From Candidatus Krumholzibacteriia bacterium (GTDB lineage Bacteria; Krumholzibacteriota; Krumholzibacteriia; LZORAL124-64-63), in the NCBI GenBank assembly GCA_030632925.1, contig DAOVTU010000057.1, forward strand, positions 1 to 10,030: DNA of 10,030 nucleotides, given 5' to 3'. Shown in pieces: positions 6,827 through 10,030 of this stretch (the stretch's first letter is position 1; each line of letters opens with the position of its first letter). Below the pieces are notes generated by a model. It was not told the origin of the DNA. It worked only from the letters and a program-made list of their open reading frames with translations, and ran no database searches. The position numbers were made by a program, and so were the translations under genes.

Positions 6827-7717
6827 ATGGAAGCCAAGATCCTGCAGGCCAACCTGCTGGAATTGATCCGCCGCACTTCGGCCGAATTGCCGGACGACGT
6901 GAAGCGGGGAATTCGCAAGGGTTTGCGCAAGGAAAAGAAGGAATCTTCGGGGCAATACGCCCTGCAGGTCATCAACGACAACATCATCATGGCCAAGGAC
7001 AAATCCCAGCCCCTGTGCCAGGATACCGGAGCCATCATCTGCTACGCGGACCTGCCGGCGTGGTGCGATGAAAAAACCTTCCGCAAAGCCTACGAACGGG
7101 CCGTGGTCAAGGCGACCAAAGTCGGTTACCTGCGCCAGAATTCGGTGGACTCGATCACCGGGGAAAATTCGGGCACGAACCTGGGGCCGGGCAATCCCAC
7201 TTTCCATTTTCATCCGGCCAAGGGCAAGTCGCTGACGGTCAAGATGATGCTCAAGGGGGGCGGCTCGGAAAACATGAGCGCCCAATACAGCCTGCCGGAC
7301 AACCGGATTGGCGCCGGGCGTGACCTCGAGGGTGTGCGCAAGTGCCTGCTCGACGCGGTCCTCAATGCCCAGGGCAAGGGCTGTGGTCCTGGCATCCTCG
7401 GTGTGTGTATCGGTGGTGACCGTGGGTCGGGTTATGTGGCGGCCAAGGAAACGCTGTTCCGTCTGCTGGACGACAAGAATGAAGACAAGCGTTTGGCCAA
7501 GATGGAGAAACAGGTCATGGCCGAAGCCAACACCCTGAACATTGGGCCCATGGGCTTTGGTGGCGCGACCACGTTGCTGGGCGTAAAGATCACCCACCGC
7601 AACCGCGTGCCGGCCTCGTTCTTTGTCTCAATCGCATACATGTGCTGGGCTTTCCGGCGCAATGGTTTTCAAATGGGCGAGGGCGGAAAAATTTCGCGCT
7701 GGCTGTACGAATCCTAG
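6827..7717 (+). CDS. Class I fumarate hydratase, alpha (N-terminal) subunit
   Basis: 296 residues, the usual size of the separate alpha subunit of [4Fe-4S] class I fumarases and L-tartrate dehydratases. With the beta subunit it would interconvert fumarate and L-malate in the TCA cycle in the cytoplasm. Visible motifs: PLCQDTG with C64, GENSGTNLGPGNPTFHFH (112-129), MLKGGGSENMS (141-151), GKGCGPGILGVCIGGDRG (183-200) with C186, and AYMCWAFRRNG (270-280) with C273. C64, C186 and C273 are the likely three iron-sulfur ligands. The ATG start has AAGGAG 5 bases upstream. The beta subunit gene follows after 12 bases. The tartrate or mesaconate hydro-lyase branch cannot be excluded from sequence alone, but the TCA fumarase is the commonest assignment. 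The cluster is expected to be oxygen-sensitive. Confidence 0.93.
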   Translation: MEAKILQANLLELIRRTSAELPDDVKRGIRKGLRKEKKESSGQYALQVINDNIIMAKDKSQPLCQDTGAIICYADLPAWCDEKTFRKAYERAVVKATKVGYLRQNSVDSITGENSGTNLGPGNPTFHFHPAKGKSLTVKMMLKGGGSENMSAQYSLPDNRIGAGRDLEGVRKCLLDAVLNAQGKGCGPGILGVCIGGDRGSGYVAAKETLFRLLDDKNEDKRLAKMEKQVMAEANTLNIGPMGFGGATTLLGVKITHRNRVPASFFVSIAYMCWAFRRNGFQMGEGGKISRWLYES

Positions 7718-7729
7718 GAGGTCGGTTCC

Positions 7730-8296
7730 ATGTTGCTCGAAGCACCGTTTACGGAAGAAAAAATCCGGGCTCTGAAGGTGGGGGACAAGGTCGAAATTTC
7801 CGGCCTGATTTTCACCGGGCGCGACGCCGTGCACAAATACCTGCACGATGGCGGCAAGCCGCCGGTTGACCTGAAGGACAGCATCATCTACCACTGTGGA
7901 CCAGTGGTGGTGAAGGAAAAGGGCAAATGGGTAGTCAAGGCCGCCGGCCCGACCACCAGTATTCGCGAAGAACCCTATCAGGGACCCCTGATGGAACAAT
8001 TTGGCATCCGGGCCGTGATCGGCAAGGGTGGCATGGGCGCCAAAACCCTGGAGTACTGCCAGAAGGTGGGCGCGGTCTATTTCCACGCCATCGGTGGTGC
8101 GGCGCAGGTCCTGGCCGAGCGTGTGATTGATGTGCCGGATGTGCATCTGGCCGAGAAGTTTGGTGCACCCGAGGCCATTTGGGAATTCCAGGTGGACCGG
8201 TTCCCGGTTGTGGTGACCATGGATTCCCACGGAAATTCGTTGCACGAACAGGTGCTGGCCGATTCCAGTAAGCGTCTGAAAAAGATTCTGGATTGA
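7730..8296 (+). CDS. Class I fumarate hydratase, beta (C-terminal) subunit
   Basis: 188 residues. It forms the active site together with the alpha subunit. Characteristic motifs: RDAVH (31-35), HCGP (55-58), GPTTSIR (73-79), GKGGMG (98-103), IGGAAQ (121-126), and MDSHGNSL (164-171). The ATG has AGGAGG eight bases upstream, overlapping the alpha stop TAG. The last codons and stop fall inside a GATTCTGGATT repeat. Same substrate caveat as the alpha subunit (fumarase most likely, tartrate dehydratase possible). Confidence 0.93.
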   Translation: MLLEAPFTEEKIRALKVGDKVEISGLIFTGRDAVHKYLHDGGKPPVDLKDSIIYHCGPVVVKEKGKWVVKAAGPTTSIREEPYQGPLMEQFGIRAVIGKGGMGAKTLEYCQKVGAVYFHAIGGAAQVLAERVIDVPDVHLAEKFGAPEAIWEFQVDRFPVVVTMDSHGNSLHEQVLADSSKRLKKILD

Positions 8297-8319
8297 TTCT
8301 GGATTCTGGATTCATTCTG
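8284..8319 (+). repeat. Imperfect short repeat of GATTCTGGATT at the fumarase-Wzz junction
   Basis: GATTCTGGATT occurs at 8284-8294, 8295-8305 and, overlapping, at 8302-8312, and ends in ATTCTG at 8314-8319. It covers the beta-subunit stop codon and the upstream edge of the next gene. This looks like slippage duplication of a short stretch. Confidence 0.75.
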
Positions 8320-8331
8320 AAGGAGCAGGAA

Positions 8332-9633
8332 TTGCAGAACGAAAACGCCATCCTCACCGTTCCCGGTTTGTTGAATATTTTTTACCGGGGACGGAAGATC
8401 ATTGGAATATTGACCTTGCTGGGACTGGCGGCAGGCGTTGCCTATGGGGTCATTGTCAAACCGCTGTACCGGGCAACGGGGCAGATCCGGCCCGGCGTCG
8501 TGAGTTACAACCCGGATGGGTTCCCCAACCGCGAATGGGCCCTCGAGGATGTGGTCAACTGGTTTGACAGCTTCCTTTATTGGGAAGATTTCAAGACGGT
8601 CGAGGGTTTCGAGGGCATGAAAAAAGCGCCAGTTATCGATGCGTCATTTATTCCCAGTCTCAACTTTGTGGCCGGGGGCAATGTGATCACGTTGACCAAT
8701 TTGGCCCAAAACCGGGCCGTGGCTTTGGCGACTTTGGATGAAGCCATCGATGCCTTCAACCGGCAGGCCATGGCCGACAGCATGGGCAGTTCCCTGCACC
8801 TGACCTTGCGGCGTGGCCGGGCGACGATGAAGAAGTTGCGCCGGGATATCGAACTGGTCGATGCCCAAGCCGAGCGCGTGAATCTGGAGATTCTCCAGCG
8901 GGAGCGCGATCTGACGCTGATCGAGTTGGAAAAACAGGAACTCGAACTGGACCTGAAGGCCCGTGAAGCCGACAACGTCTGGATCAAGGAAGCGGTGATC
9001 AGTTCCCGGGCTGCGGTGAATACCGCCCAGGGACGCATGGTCGAGGCGGAAAAAGTTTTGGCCATTGCCGTGGGGTTGGAACAGTCCGCGTCCACGGCTC
9101 CGGGCGGTGCTGCGATGGGGAACGATCCGGTTGCTGAGGTGCTGCGGCAAACGGCCACTCGGGAGCAGGCGGGGCGGGTTGGTGAATTGCTGCTGACGGT
9201 GAACGAATTGACGATGTTCATCTCCGAGCAGTCGGTGCATGCGGACAGCCTTGAGGCCCGCGTCGTGGCCAACGAACTGGAGATTGGGCGCATCCGGTTG
9301 CAGCAGGACATCCAGATTGAGAGCAAGAAGGCCGATGTGGCCCAGAAAATCAGGGACTTGAACATCTCCCTGGAAAAGGATCTGCCCCATGCCCGGGATG
9401 TTCTGAAGACCGAACTGGAAACCGAACGGGTCAAAGTGGAGCTGATTTCACCGCTGGAACGGGTGGGTACGATTTCGGTGACTGACAAAGCGGTGCGGCC
9501 GCGCAAGGCACGCGCAGCAGCGATCCTGACGATCCTGGCATTTTTCGGATCACTTTTTGTGGTCCTGGTTTGGGAATACATGCGAAACAACCGGGCGGCA
9601 ATCATGGCTGCTCGTCACGTGAACGATTCGTGA
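8332..9633 (+). CDS. Wzz-like inner-membrane coiled-coil protein, no kinase domain
   Basis: 433 residues from a TTG start. The topology is that of polysaccharide co-polymerases (Wzz/chain-length determinant): transmembrane segment 1 at about 23-42 (IIGILTLLGLAAGVAYGVIV), a large periplasmic part with a long coiled coil (about 160-365, rich in Glu, Leu, Lys and Arg), and transmembrane segment 2 at about 395-414 (LTILAFFGSLFVVLV). Such proteins set O-antigen or exopolysaccharide chain length. No Walker motif or tyrosine cluster is seen, so it is not a BY-kinase fusion. The TTG at 8332 is preferred because GAAGGAG lies 6 bases upstream; an in-frame TTG at 8293 overlaps the fumarase stop and has no Shine-Dalgarno. 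No polysaccharide genes are in the window, so pathway is unknown. The sequence family was judged by layout, so a different two-TM coiled-coil protein is possible. Confidence 0.75.
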   Translation: MQNENAILTVPGLLNIFYRGRKIIGILTLLGLAAGVAYGVIVKPLYRATGQIRPGVVSYNPDGFPNREWALEDVVNWFDSFLYWEDFKTVEGFEGMKKAPVIDASFIPSLNFVAGGNVITLTNLAQNRAVALATLDEAIDAFNRQAMADSMGSSLHLTLRRGRATMKKLRRDIELVDAQAERVNLEILQRERDLTLIELEKQELELDLKAREADNVWIKEAVISSRAAVNTAQGRMVEAEKVLAIAVGLEQSASTAPGGAAMGNDPVAEVLRQTATREQAGRVGELLLTVNELTMFISEQSVHADSLEARVVANELEIGRIRLQQDIQIESKKADVAQKIRDLNISLEKDLPHARDVLKTELETERVKVELISPLERVGTISVTDKAVRPRKARAAAILTILAFFGSLFVVLVWEYMRNNRAAIMAARHVNDS

Positions 9634-9643
9634 AGGGACGACC

Positions 9644-10030
9644 ATGCGGAATCCGATGATGACTTTGGTGGTGGTGTTGTTGATCCTGGGGGTAGGCGCC
9701 ACCGGTTGCAGTGGCGATGGAGAGTCAGGGAAAGCCAAAGTTGTGGTGACTGAGATCATGCCTGGGCTGACGGCGATCGATTCGGTGGTTGGGCAGGGGC
9801 CTGTAGTGCAGGCCGATGACTACATCGTCTTTCACTATGCCGGCTATGTTTATCTTGACGGAGTCAAAGGGAATAAGGTCGACTCTTCCTATGACCGGGG
9901 TGAACCCGTTTCTATTCCGCTCGGTCGCAGTCTGGTGATCACGGGCTGGGACCGTGGCCTGCCTGGAACGCACGGCGGCGGCAAACGTAGCCTGATCGTC
10001 GGGCCCGAGTTGGCCTTTGGTGCAGCTGGC
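9644..10030 (+). CDS. FKBP-type peptidyl-prolyl isomerase lipoprotein (C-terminal end cut by window)
   Basis: 129 residues are present; the gene continues past the right edge. The N-terminus MRNPMMTLVVVLLILGVGATGC is a lipoprotein signal peptide with the lipidated cysteine at C22 (A-T-G before it, slightly atypical). Residues about 48-129 are an FKBP domain: GQGPVVQADDYIVFHYAGYV, DSSYDRGEPV, PLGRSLVITGWDRGLPG and GGGKRSLIVGPELAFG. Catalytic-pocket residues visible include Y65, D80, V98, I99 and W102; the Phe usually before the Asp is Val here (VDSS). It would assist prolyl folding of exported proteins at the outer or inner membrane. The ATG has GAAGGG about 6 bases upstream. It follows the Wzz-like gene by 10 bases and is likely in the same operon. 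Confidence 0.88.
   Translation, partial: MRNPMMTLVVVLLILGVGATGCSGDGESGKAKVVVTEIMPGLTAIDSVVGQGPVVQADDYIVFHYAGYVYLDGVKGNKVDSSYDRGEPVSIPLGRSLVITGWDRGLPGTHGGGKRSLIVGPELAFGAAG

Noticed and set aside
8577..9605. Long minus-strand open frame (342 codons) opposite the Wzz-like gene
   Set aside because: It is Ser/Arg-rich with no domain, as expected for the complement of a Glu/Leu-rich coiled coil.
1..10030. RNA genes, CRISPR arrays, insertion sequences, phage or attachment sites
   Set aside because: I saw no tRNA-like cloverleaf, no regularly spaced repeats, no transposase or integrase and no terminal inverted repeats. Intergenic regions are all shorter than 260 bases.

Overview
The window holds ten protein-coding genes (eight complete, one cut at each edge) on GC-rich DNA with tight gene packing. 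Two exported proteins carry lipobox-type signal peptides and a third may do so. There is also a Wzz-like two-membrane-segment coiled-coil protein and a lipoprotein FKBP-type prolyl isomerase, so the source is most likely a Gram-negative bacterium. The mix (secreted DUF2202 protein, lipoprotein with an SdrD B/CnaB-like domain, two-subunit class I fumarase) would suit an environmental lineage such as a deltaproteobacterium or an FCB-group/Krumholzibacteria-like phylum. That placement is a guess; the sequence does not prove a taxon. Three genes appear to start with TTG.

Left part (1-3450): a minus-strand pair runs leftward: a secreted ferritin-like DUF2202 protein with Cys-bounded Gly-rich tails on both sides of its core, then a DUF6884-like protein cut by the window edge. 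Divergent to it is a plus-strand pair separated by one base: a MerR-type regulator and a cytoplasmic von Willebrand A (VWA) protein with an intact MIDAS metal site. The shared intergenic region carries a sigma70-like promoter with a dyad inside its spacer, as expected for a MerR operator. A strong rho-independent terminator closes the pair.

Middle (3447-6700): a lysine 6-dehydrogenase/saccharopine dehydrogenase-like enzyme on the minus strand is divergent from a large modular lipoprotein on the plus strand. The 253-base region between them has a good promoter toward the dehydrogenase, a weaker one toward the lipoprotein, and between them a row of three GATAAT-like hexamers resembling a Fur box. 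The lipoprotein gene is followed by a perfect 11-bp hairpin.

Right part (6740-10030): a probable operon starts from a clear promoter. It encodes the alpha and beta subunits of an oxygen-sensitive [4Fe-4S] class I fumarase (or a related hydro-lyase), a Wzz-like inner-membrane protein without a kinase domain, and an FKBP-type prolyl isomerase lipoprotein cut by the window end. The fumarase serves the TCA cycle. The last two genes point to the cell envelope and have no obvious metabolic link to it.

No RNA genes, CRISPR arrays, insertion sequences or attachment sites were seen. I found no system that is clearly new. The MerR-VWA-DUF2202 neighbourhood is the most promising for an undescribed regulatory or stress function.
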